Origin: DATAQC01 sp038232455
Lineage (GTDB): Bacteria; Actinomycetota; Acidimicrobiia; Acidimicrobiales; AC-14
Direction: 5' to 3'
NCBI GenBank assembly: GCA_038232455.1
Contig: JBBSHU010000044.1
Coordinates: 1-23,154, forward strand
Length of the DNA: 23,154 bases
Under the pieces are notes generated by a model, which saw nothing but the letters and a program-made list of their open reading frames with translations, did not search any database and had not been told where the DNA came from. Within the stretch, counting starts at the first letter, position 1; every line of letters starts with the position of its first letter. Made by a program: the position numbers and the translations under genes. Positions 7,057 to 13,103 of this stretch are shown here, one piece after another.

Positions 7057-8826
7057 ATGGCGCAGCAGGTTTTCACCGGGCGGTACGAGATTGTCCGCCA
7101 CCTGGCACGGGGCGGCATGGCCGAGGTCTACCTCGCCCGCGACCTGTTGCTCGACCGCCCCGTGGCCCTGAAGGTGCTGTTCCCGGAGTTCTCCGGGAAC
7201 CAGTCCTTTGTCGAGCGCTTCCGCCGTGAGGCAAGGGCGGCGGCCAACCTGAACCACCCCAACATCGTCTCGATCTACGACTGGGGAGAGGAGAACGGCA
7301 CCTACTTCATCGTCATGGAGTACATCGACGGGCTCACCCTGCGCGAGGTCATCCGGGCCGAGGGTCGACTGGCGCCCGAACGGGCGGCCGCCATCGGGGC
7401 CGATATCGCCGCCGCCCTCGACTTCGCTCACCGGGGCGGCGTCATCCACCGCGACGTGAAGCCCGGGAACGTGCTCATCTCCGGCATGGTCAAGGTCACC
7501 GACTTCGGTATCGCCCGGGCCAATGATCCCCAGGAGAGCCTGACCCAGACGGGCGCGGTCATGGGGACGGCCACCTACTTCTCTCCCGAACAGGCCCAGG
7601 GCGTGGCCATCGACCCCCGTAGCGACGTGTACTCCCTCGGGGTCGTGCTGTACGAGATGGTGGCGGGGCGGCCGCCGTTCACCGGCGAGTCCCCCGTGGC
7701 GATCGCCTATCAGCACGTGCGTGAGACCCCGGTCCCGGTGTCCCAGCACAACCCCCACGTCCCCCCCGACTACGAGGCCGTCGTCAACAAGGCCATGGCC
7801 AAGAACAGGGGCGAGCGGTACTCGTCGGCCGACGAGTTGCGGGCCGACCTCGAGCGCTTCGCTCGTGGTCAGCCGGTCTATGCCGCGGCGCCGGGAGCGG
7901 CCGCCGACGTCACCAGCGTGTCGGGCGTGGCCGCCACCACCGGCGTCATGGGGGCCACCCAGGTCCAGCCGGCGGCGGGCGGCGACGGAACCCGGGTGAT
8001 GGGGACCACCGGCGTGGTCACGGCGCCGACCGAACCCGATGGGCCCCGCCGCACCGGGGTGTACTTCGTCGTGCTCGTCGTCCTGCTGGGGCTCCTGGCC
8101 GCGTTCCTCGTCCTGCTGGCTCGCCAGTTGGGCGTCGGCGGGTCGTCGAGCTCGATCGTCCCCCAGGTGGTGGGGTTCAGCGAGACCGACGCCGTCCGCG
8201 AGCTGGCCAACGCCGGCCTGAAGGCCAAGACGACGTCAGTGAACGACGACACCAACGCAGCCGGGACCGTCTTCGCCCAGGATCCGGGGCCGGGCACGAA
8301 GCTCAAGAAGAACGGATCCGTGGCCATCAGGGTGAGCCTCGGGCCCACACCGGTCGACGTGCCCGACGTCCGCAACAAAAAGGTCGACAGCGCCCAGGAC
8401 ATCCTCACGGGGAAGGGCTTCCAGGTCGAAGTCGTCAACAAGACGAACGACAGCGTGGCGCCGGACACCGTGTTCGACCAGGATCCGAAACCGGGTGGCC
8501 AGGCGCCCAAGGGATCGAAGGTCACCATCTCCGTGTCCAGCGGCCCCCAGCAGGCTCCGGTGCCCAACGTGGTCGGTCGCGACCAGTCGGAGGCTGCCAA
8601 CATCCTGGGCCAGGCCGGTTTCACAACCTCGGTGCAGACCCAGGCCTCTGACTCGGTGGCTCAGGGCAAGGTCATCCGTACCGATCCGGCCGCCCCGACG
8701 CCTTTGGCCAAGGGCGCAAACGTGACCCTCGTCGTGTCGAGCGGACCAGCGCCCACCACCACCAGCACTCCGTCGGTGTCGACCACCAAGCCGACCATCC
8801 CCAGCACGACCACCACCACGCTCTGA
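7057..8826 (+). CDS. pknB: Transmembrane Ser/Thr protein kinase with three PASTA domains (PknB type)
   Basis: A 589-residue receptor-like kinase. The kinase domain covers about residues 8-270: glycine loop LARGGMAEVYLA, ATP-lysine Lys39, catalytic HRDVKPGN at 131-138 (Asp133), DFG at 149-151, activation-loop Thr163 and Thr165 in SLTQTGAVMGT (equivalent to PknB Thr171/Thr173), and SPEQA. A linker and one transmembrane helix (about 335-356) follow. Three extracellular PASTA repeats lie at about 367-430, 431-497 and 498-564, then a Thr/Ser/Pro tail. PASTA domains bind muropeptides or lipid II. Mycobacterial PknB has 626 residues and four PASTA repeats. ATG 7057 has no clear SD; TAGGCT upstream suggests its own leaderless or short-leader transcript. 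It is the only kinase in the cluster. Confidence 0.96.
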   Translation: MAQQVFTGRYEIVRHLARGGMAEVYLARDLLLDRPVALKVLFPEFSGNQSFVERFRREARAAANLNHPNIVSIYDWGEENGTYFIVMEYIDGLTLREVIRAEGRLAPERAAAIGADIAAALDFAHRGGVIHRDVKPGNVLISGMVKVTDFGIARANDPQESLTQTGAVMGTATYFSPEQAQGVAIDPRSDVYSLGVVLYEMVAGRPPFTGESPVAIAYQHVRETPVPVSQHNPHVPPDYEAVVNKAMAKNRGERYSSADELRADLERFARGQPVYAAAPGAAADVTSVSGVAATTGVMGATQVQPAAGGDGTRVMGTTGVVTAPTEPDGPRRTGVYFVVLVVLLGLLAAFLVLLARQLGVGGSSSSIVPQVVGFSETDAVRELANAGLKAKTTSVNDDTNAAGTVFAQDPGPGTKLKKNGSVAIRVSLGPTPVDVPDVRNKKVDSAQDILTGKGFQVEVVNKTNDSVAPDTVFDQDPKPGGQAPKGSKVTISVSSGPQQAPVPNVVGRDQSEAANILGQAGFTTSVQTQASDSVAQGKVIRTDPAAPTPLAKGANVTLVVSSGPAPTTTSTPSVSTTKPTIPSTTTTTL

Positions 8827-8858
8827 GCTGCTGGCGGCGGGCACCCAGGTCCTCCGGA

Positions 8859-8932
8859 CGTAGTCCCGAGCGAGCCGGAGGCGAGACCAGGGACCACGCC
8901 TGCCGGGTTCCGGCGGGGGCCCCTGCCCCGCC
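8859..8932 (-). repeat. 74-bp dispersed repeat, copy 1 (terminator hairpin plus 35-mer)
   Basis: The minus-strand sequence 8932-8859 matches 22997-23070 with four mismatches over 74 bp, all clustered between the two parts. It starts with the hairpin at 8912-8932 and ends with one 35-bp unit (8860-8894) identical to the tandem unit at the window end. In both places it follows a gene stop in the same orientation (trpG here), after 23-37 nt. Confidence 0.9.
8912..8932. terminator. Hairpin between convergent pknB and trpG
   Basis: GGCGGGG (8912-8918) pairs with CCCCGCC (8926-8932) over a 7-nt loop. It sits between the 3' ends of pknB (stop 8826) and trpG (stop 8956) and could serve both. No T-tract follows. 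Confidence 0.5.
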
Positions 8933-8955
8933 CACTGAGCCGAAAGGTCCTGCCG

Positions 8956-9546
8956 TCAGCCGACGGCGACCTCGGTCTGGGCCAGGAAGTTGGCCATCAG
9001 TCGCTTGCCGGCGGTGGTGAGGATCGACTCGGGATGGAACTGCACGCCCTCCACCGCGAACCGGCGGTGGCGCAGGGCCATGATCGTCCCGTCGTCGGTG
9101 GTGGCGGTGACCTCCAGGTCGGCCGGGACCGAGCCGGCGTCGACCATGAGCGAGTGGTACCGGGTGGCCTCGAAGGGTTGAGGTAGACCACCCAGCAGCC
9201 CCTGGCCCTGGTGGTGGACCACCGACGTCTTTCCGTGCACGACCTGGGCGGCCCGTACGACCCGACCGCCGAACACCTCGCCGATGCACTGGTGCCCGAG
9301 ACAGACCCCGAGGATCGGGGTGTGGCCGGCCAGACGTTCGATGACGGCGTCGCTGATCCCGGCATCGGCGGGCCGGCCGGGGCCGGGCGAGATCACGACG
9401 GCGTCGGGCTCCAGGGCCTCGAGCTCGTCGACGGTGAGCTGGTCGTTGCGGTGGACGACGGGTTCGGCACCGAGCTCGCCCAGATACTGGACCAGGTTGT
9501 AGACGAACGAGTCGTAGTTGTCGATCACCACGACCCTTGCACCCAT
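8956..9546 (-). CDS. trpG: Glutamine amidotransferase, anthranilate/aminodeoxychorismate synthase component II
   Basis: A 196-residue class I amidotransferase that supplies ammonia from glutamine to anthranilate synthase (TrpE), or to PabB for folate; the two roles cannot be told apart by sequence. Motifs: VVVIDNYDSFVYNLVQYLG at the N-terminus, oxyanion strand ISPGPGRP at 52-59, nucleophile Cys82 in GVCLGHQ, and His171/Glu173 in QFHPES. ATG 9546 gives the usual N-terminus. A GTG 9 nt upstream is possible, and the frame's longer extension is only the GC-rich repeat. It is divergent from crgA and convergent with pknB, the neighbourhood seen for Rv0013 in mycobacteria. No trpE or pabB is in the window. 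Confidence 0.93.
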   Translation of the reverse strand: MGARVVVIDNYDSFVYNLVQYLGELGAEPVVHRNDQLTVDELEALEPDAVVISPGPGRPADAGISDAVIERLAGHTPILGVCLGHQCIGEVFGGRVVRAAQVVHGKTSVVHHQGQGLLGGLPQPFEATRYHSLMVDAGSVPADLEVTATTDDGTIMALRHRRFAVEGVQFHPESILTTAGKRLMANFLAQTEVAVG

Positions 9547-9553
9547 GGGGCCC

Positions 9554-9559
9554 ACGCTA
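9554..9559 (-). promoter_or_regulatory. Putative leaderless -10 of trpG
   Basis: TAGCGT on the minus strand lies 7 nt before ATG 9546, the spacing expected if transcription starts at or next to the start codon. No Shine-Dalgarno sequence is present. Confidence 0.45.
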
Positions 9560-9570
9560 CCGGGACGCCC

Positions 9571-9624
9571 GGGCCCGAGCGGCCCCCTGAGCGGGATGCC
9601 GGGCCCGAGCGGCCCCCTGAGCGG
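9571..9624. repeat. 30-bp-period GC-rich repeat, two copies (locus A)
   Basis: A 24-bp core beginning GGGCCCGAGCGG and ending CCTGAGCGG occurs identically at 9571-9594 and 9601-9624. The period is 30 bp, with GATGCC as linker. It lies between the divergent trpG and crgA promoters. The same core recurs inverted at 16038-16091. Confidence 0.9.
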
Positions 9625-9647
9625 ATGCCGGTCGCGGGCCCATCGCC

Positions 9648-9653
9648 TATCCT
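9648..9653 (+). promoter_or_regulatory. Putative leaderless -10 of crgA
   Basis: TATCCT lies 6 nt before ATG 9660, so the start point would fall at the A of ATG. There is no Shine-Dalgarno sequence. Confidence 0.5.
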
Positions 9654-9659
9654 CCGGCC

Positions 9660-10049
9660 ATGGCGAACAAGCGCAGCGACTCCTCGTCGTCCGGTTCGGC
9701 CAAGCCGGGGTCCGGCCCGGCCAAGGCCGGCGGTCCGGCGCCAAACAAGCGCGTCACGCCCAAGGGCACACCTCCTGCCACCAAGCGCACCACCCCCAAG
9801 GGCGGCCCCACACCCAGCAAGCGCACGACCCCCAAGGAGACGGGTCGCTATACGCCGCCCATCCCCAAGACCCAGAAGGTCAGCCCCATCTGGGTGCCGA
9901 TCCTCATGTTCACCTGCCTGTTGGTGGGCATGGTCATGATCATCAGCAACTACGTGAGCCTGCTTCCCGGCAGCCCCACCAACGGTTGGCTCCTCGGCGG
10001 CCTGGGCCTCATCACCGTCGGCTTCATCACCGCCACCAAGTACCACTGA
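9660..10049 (+). CDS. crgA: Cell division protein CrgA
   Basis: A 129-residue membrane protein. The last 55 residues carry the CrgA signature: a charged/Pro stretch (TGRYTPPIPKTQKVSPIWVP), helix 1 (about 78-96), a short outer loop NYVSLLPGSPTNGW, and helix 2 (about 108-125). In mycobacteria CrgA (93 residues) bridges FtsZ, FtsQ and the septal PBPs and helps recruit wall synthesis machinery. The cytoplasmic N-terminal half is longer than usual and strongly basic, with repeats of the form KR-x-TPK at about residues 30-60 (NKRVTPKG, TKRTTPKG, SKRTTPKE). These may bind DNA, membrane or partner proteins, or be kinase targets given their threonines; that is inference. Position beside trpG and pknB matches actinobacterial synteny. 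Confidence 0.93.
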   Translation: MANKRSDSSSSGSAKPGSGPAKAGGPAPNKRVTPKGTPPATKRTTPKGGPTPSKRTTPKETGRYTPPIPKTQKVSPIWVPILMFTCLLVGMVMIISNYVSLLPGSPTNGWLLGGLGLITVGFITATKYH

Positions 10050-10058
10050 GTTACTCGC

Positions 10059-10072
10059 GGCGGGTGCCCGCC
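10059..10072 (+). terminator. Terminator-like hairpin after crgA
   Basis: GGCGGG-TG-CCCGCC lies 10 nt after the crgA stop. The stem is short and strong and no T-tract follows. Confidence 0.4.
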
Positions 10073-10124
10073 GGGGACCCCAACCCCGCTGGCGGGAGTT
10101 ACATCGGTGTGATTCTCCCCAGGG

Positions 10125-10144
10125 TTGTCCACAGCTGGGGACAA
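10125..10144. promoter_or_regulatory. Inverted DnaA-box pair
   Basis: TTGTCCACA at 10125-10133 is the DnaA box form typical of high-GC actinobacteria. It is part of a 20-bp near-palindrome to 10144 whose other half reads TTGTCCCCA on the opposite strand. The two boxes are 2 nt apart. The pkn/crgA locus lies near oriC in many actinobacteria, but no box cluster or AT-rich unwinding region is visible, so this is not called an origin. Confidence 0.5.
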
Positions 10145-10145
10145 C

Positions 10146-10403
10146 TCATTCGAAGGTGGGGGCGATCAGGTCCATGTCTTCCTGGCAGTGCCGGGGAGGC
10201 GGGGGCAGCTCCTCGGCCGCCTGGGTCATGCGCACCTCGGTGTGGCAGATCGAGCACTGGTAGCGGAGGTTGACCTTGCGCATCTCCCCAGCGGGCGGCG
10301 GCTCGTTGGGACGGGCCAGGCCGGAGAGCACGATCATGCCGATCCGCATGATGGCCACGAAGACCGCGACGGCGATCGCCAGCTTGAGAAGGAACCACGC
10401 CAT
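10146..10403 (-). CDS. Small membrane protein with zinc-ribbon-like tail
   Basis: An 85-residue protein of unknown function. Residues 2-28 form one transmembrane helix (WFLLKLAIAVAVFVAIMRIG). The C-terminal half reads MRKVNLRYQCSICHTEVRMT and then PRHCQEDMDLIAP, so Cys49, Cys52, and His/Cys near 71-72 could form a metal site. I recall similar short proteins as conserved hypotheticals in actinobacteria, but no function is known to me. ATG 10403 is 9 nt after the thiolase stop, so the two are probably co-transcribed. Its stop lies one base from the DnaA-box palindrome. Confidence 0.8.
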   Translation of the reverse strand: MAWFLLKLAIAVAVFVAIMRIGMIVLSGLARPNEPPPAGEMRKVNLRYQCSICHTEVRMTQAAEELPPPPRHCQEDMDLIAPTFE

Positions 10404-10412
10404 GGGAGCGTT

Positions 10413-11582
10413 CTAACCCAGTCGCTCGACGATGAGGCCGGTTGCCATACCGCCTCCGGCACTCATGGCCTGGAGCCCGAATCGTCCCCCGCAACGCTCC
10501 AGCTCCCAGACCAGGGTGGCGAGCATCCTGGCGCCCGAGCAGCCGACGGGATGGCCAAGGGCGATGGCCCCACCGTTCACGTTGACCCGATCGGGATGGG
10601 GATGGTGTTCTGCCGCCCATGCCAGCACCACGGCGGCGAACGCTTCGTGGATCTCGACCCGGTCAACTTGGTCGAGGTTCAGCCCCGCCCGTTCGAGCAC
10701 TGCGGTGGTGGCGGAGATGGGGCCGGTGAGCATGGTCAGGGGGTCGACACCCACGACCGAGAAGGCCACGAACCGGGCCCGGGCCCCCAGGCCCAGCCGC
10801 TCGGCCGCCTCCTCGCTGGCCATCAGGACGGCCGCAGCACCGTCGGCGGCGGGCGCCGAGTTGCCGGCGGTGATGCGCCCGTCGGATCGGAAGGTGGGCT
10901 TGAGGGATCCGAGGCTCTCGGCGCTGGTCCCGGCCCCGATGCCCTCGTCGGCCCTGAACTCCACCTTGGCCCGACGATCGTCCACGGTGACGGGGATGAT
11001 CTCCCGGTCGAAGCGGCCCTCCGCGGTGGCCCGAGCGGCGCGCTGGTGGCTTGCCAGGCTGTAGCGGTCGAGCTCCTCGCGCGACAGCCCCCACTGCTCG
11101 GCCACCAGCTCGGCGGCGACGCCCTGGGGCACCAGGCCGCCGGCGGGCTGGTAGCGCTGTACCACCCGGGGGCCGAAGGGCAGGCCGGGGCCCTTGACCA
11201 TGGTGGTGCCCAGCGGCACCCGGGTCGACGACTCCACGCCTCCGGCCACCACCACGTCGTAGGTACCCGCCGCCACTCCCTGGGCTGCGAAATGGATCGC
11301 CTGCTGGCCTGAGCCGCACTGGCGGTCGATCGTGGTCCCCGGTACCGTCTCGGGGAGCCCGGCGGCGAGGGCGGCGTTGCGGGCCACGTTGAGGCCCTGC
11401 TCCCCGGTCTGGGAAACGCAGCCGAGAATGACGTCGTCGACCAGCCCCGGGTCGACGTCGTTGCGTCCCAGTAGTCCGACGAGGACCTCGGCAGCCAGAT
11501 CGACGGGATGCCAACCCGCCAACTTCCCGTTGCGCCGGCCCACCGCCGTACGCACGGCATCGACGACGACGGCAGCGGTCAC
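10413..11582 (-). CDS. Thiolase (acetyl-CoA acetyltransferase family) with unusual active-site motifs
   Basis: A 389-residue thiolase expected to form or cleave 3-ketoacyl-CoA. The acyl-accepting Cys89 is in DRQCGSGQQA and His344 in GGAIALGHPVGCSGAR. Two motifs differ from ordinary acetyl-CoA acetyltransferases. The NEAF loop is HEAF (His312), as in the FadI/trifunctional-beta group. The C-terminal CxGGG motif reads MSAGGG, with Ser374 (codon AGT) where the second catalytic Cys normally stands. Length is normal. Start GTG 11582 gives a standard N-terminus (AAVVVDAVRTAVGRRNGKLA). No beta-oxidation genes are near; its partner is the small zinc-ribbon protein. Substrate is unknown, and activity without the second Cys may be altered. 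Confidence 0.9.
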   Translation of the reverse strand: MTAAVVVDAVRTAVGRRNGKLAGWHPVDLAAEVLVGLLGRNDVDPGLVDDVILGCVSQTGEQGLNVARNAALAAGLPETVPGTTIDRQCGSGQQAIHFAAQGVAAGTYDVVVAGGVESSTRVPLGTTMVKGPGLPFGPRVVQRYQPAGGLVPQGVAAELVAEQWGLSREELDRYSLASHQRAARATAEGRFDREIIPVTVDDRRAKVEFRADEGIGAGTSAESLGSLKPTFRSDGRITAGNSAPAADGAAAVLMASEEAAERLGLGARARFVAFSVVGVDPLTMLTGPISATTAVLERAGLNLDQVDRVEIHEAFAAVVLAWAAEHHPHPDRVNVNGGAIALGHPVGCSGARMLATLVWELERCGGRFGLQAMSAGGGMATGLIVERLG

Positions 11583-11620
11583 GGCCCAAGTGTGCCAGCC
11601 GTTCCGGGCTATCGAGCCTG

Positions 11621-11732
11621 CGCCTCTAGAAGCGTGCTGATCTATGGATCGACCGCTTCGCAGCCGAACGCCTGAACAGCACTTTCGCTCCGCTCAACGG
11701 CTGTTCAAGCGGATAGATAAGCACGCCTCTAG
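11621..11732. repeat. Nested palindrome, MITE-like, between divergent genes
   Basis: Arms 11626-11645 and 11713-11732 are inverted repeats matching at 18 of 20 positions. Inside, CCGCTT..CAGCCG repeats inverted as CGGCTG..AAGCGG, and TGAACAGC (11673-11680) / GCTGTTCA (11700-11707) is an exact 8-bp pair. The 9-bp CGCCTCTAG occurs directly repeated at 11621-11629 and 11724-11732, as a target-site duplication would. The segment looks less GC-rich than its surroundings. Confidence 0.6.
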
Positions 11733-11735
11733 GGT
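11730..11735 (+). promoter_or_regulatory. Putative -10 of the 11744 gene
   Basis: TAGGGT ends 8 nt before ATG 11744 and overlaps the right edge of the palindromic element, so the element may have supplied or reshaped this promoter. Confidence 0.4.
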
Positions 11736-11743
11736 GCCGCTCC

Positions 11744-12886
11744 ATGGATTGGGTGATCGTCGGGCGGGTCCTGGTGTTCGCCGCCGGTGCCGGGGTGGTG
11801 GTGGCCACCGTCGGATCCGCAGTGCGTACCGTGATCCTGCCCCGCGGCATCCAGGCCAAGCTGGCGACCGCGGTGTTCCTTACGACCCGGGTGCTGTTCC
11901 GGGCGCGCCTCGGACGGGCCCCTACCTTCGAGCGACGGGACCGGGTCATGGCCGGGTACGGGCCCGTCAGCCTGCTCATCCTTGCCCTGGTGTGGCAGCT
12001 CGCCGTGGGGTCCGCCTACACGGCCATGTTCTGGTCGCTCGGGGGCCGATCGCTGCGTGCCGCCTTCGTGCTGTCGGGCTCGTCGTTGTACACCCTGGGC
12101 TTCGACCACGCCGAGACCGTGTCCGGCAGCATGCTCTCGTTCAGCGAGGCGGCTCTCGGCCTGGGGTTGCTGGCCATGCTGATCAGCTACCTCCCTACCC
12201 TCTACAACGCCTTCTCCCGTCGAGAGGTGTTCGTGGCCCAGTTGGAGGTGCGGGCCGGGTCGCCACCGTTCGGCCCCACCATGATCGAGCGTTATGCCAA
12301 CATCGGGTGGATGGGCGGGATGGCGGCCCTGTGGGAGCGGTGGGAAGGGTGGTTCGTCGAGCTGGAGGAGACCCACACCTCCTTCCCCGCCTTGGTGTTC
12401 TTCCGCTCCCCCCAGCCCGAGCACTCGTGGATCACCGCCGCCGGGGCCATGCTCGACGGCGCCGCCCTGGCGTCGTCGACGCTCGCCGTGCACGACGCCG
12501 ACGCCGAGATCATGTTGCGGGCCGGGTACCTGTCACTGCGTCGCATCGCCGACTACTTCGCCATCCCCTACAACGCCGACCCGAGCCCGGCGGACCCCAT
12601 CAGTGTGGCTCGCGAGGAGTACGACGAGGTCTACGACAGCATGGAGGCGGCCGGTATCGACTTGAAGCCCGACCGCGACCAGGCGTGGCGGGACTTCGCC
12701 GGGTGGCGGGTCAACTACGACACCGTACTCATCACCCTGGCCGCCTTTGTGGTTGCTCCCGCTGCCCCGTGGTCGTCGGACCGGTCGGTCACCGCGTTCC
12801 GCCCGACCGTCCTGCGGGGGCGGGGCCGGAGCGGGGGTCGGGGTCGACGGGCAACGAAGCCGGAGACCAAGACCCGCCAGCGGTGA
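11744..12886 (+). CDS. Membrane protein with ion-channel-like M1-pore-M2 layout
   Basis: A 380-residue protein not assigned to a named family. It has an N-terminal helix (2-22), then helix 72-93, a loop SLRAAFVLSGSSLYTLGFDH (103-122) and helix about 132-152. This is the order of a two-TM potassium channel unit, with TLGF in the place of the TVGYG filter; the second filter glycine is absent (Asp121). A large soluble C-terminal region (about 155-345) contains ERYANIGWMGGMAALWERWE and ends in an Arg/Gly/Lys-rich tail. Whether it conducts ions is unknown. ATG 11744 is supported by the upstream TAGGGT and by the hydrophobic start. Neighbours give no functional hint. Confidence 0.75.
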   Translation: MDWVIVGRVLVFAAGAGVVVATVGSAVRTVILPRGIQAKLATAVFLTTRVLFRARLGRAPTFERRDRVMAGYGPVSLLILALVWQLAVGSAYTAMFWSLGGRSLRAAFVLSGSSLYTLGFDHAETVSGSMLSFSEAALGLGLLAMLISYLPTLYNAFSRREVFVAQLEVRAGSPPFGPTMIERYANIGWMGGMAALWERWEGWFVELEETHTSFPALVFFRSPQPEHSWITAAGAMLDGAALASSTLAVHDADAEIMLRAGYLSLRRIADYFAIPYNADPSPADPISVAREEYDEVYDSMEAAGIDLKPDRDQAWRDFAGWRVNYDTVLITLAAFVVAPAAPWSSDRSVTAFRPTVLRGRGRSGGRGRRATKPETKTRQR

Positions 12887-12953
12887 CGAGCCGGCACAAA
12901 GTTCGGCCAAATCTTTCGCCATCGCGTCACGAATCGCGCGGACGGACGTCTTG

Positions 12954-12959
12954 TAAAGT
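12954..12959 (+). promoter_or_regulatory. Orphan -10-like element (TGTAAAGT)
   Basis: TAAAGT, preceded by TG as in extended -10 promoters, stands 68 nt after the stop of the 11744 gene. No gene starts downstream on this strand. It may drive a short non-coding transcript. Confidence 0.25.
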
Positions 12960-13041
12960 GTTCCTCGTCCGAGCACAACAGCTGGGGGGCCCGGAGGAGC
13001 AACGCGACTCAGTCCCGCCTTGGAGTGGGGCGGGGTCGGCG

Positions 13042-13095
13042 AAGGGGTGGTCTGTCCGCCGCCGTCCCGCCCGTCGTCGGTGACGGCCGCCCCTT
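13042..13095. terminator. Bidirectional terminator-like stem-loop
   Basis: AAGGGGTGG (13042-13050) pairs with CCGCCCCTT (13087-13095) with one G-T pair. It encloses CCGTC/GACGG (13071-13075 / 13082-13086) and is followed on the + strand by TCTGTT. It lies 8 nt past the stop of the minus-strand gene ending at 13104, so it probably ends that operon. A second stem CCCGCC/GGCGGG is at 13014-13034. Confidence 0.45.
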
Positions 13096-13103
13096 TCTGT
13101 TCG

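Noticed and set aside
5515..7758. 747-residue open frame on the minus strand
   Set aside because: It spans antisense of pbpA and the pknB kinase domain; His/Gly/Val-rich shadow composition.
10040..10145. Chromosomal origin of replication
   Set aside because: Only one DnaA-box pair, no AT-rich unwinding element, and no dnaA or dnaN nearby.
10663..11589. 308-residue and neighbouring minus-strand frames over the thiolase
   Set aside because: Arg/Gly-rich shadows of the thiolase gene in other frames.
12961..13040. 4.5S SRP RNA between the convergent genes
   Set aside because: A GGGGGGCCCGGAGGAGCAACGC stretch hinted at it, but the conserved GGTCAGG..GGAAG..AGCA core is missing.
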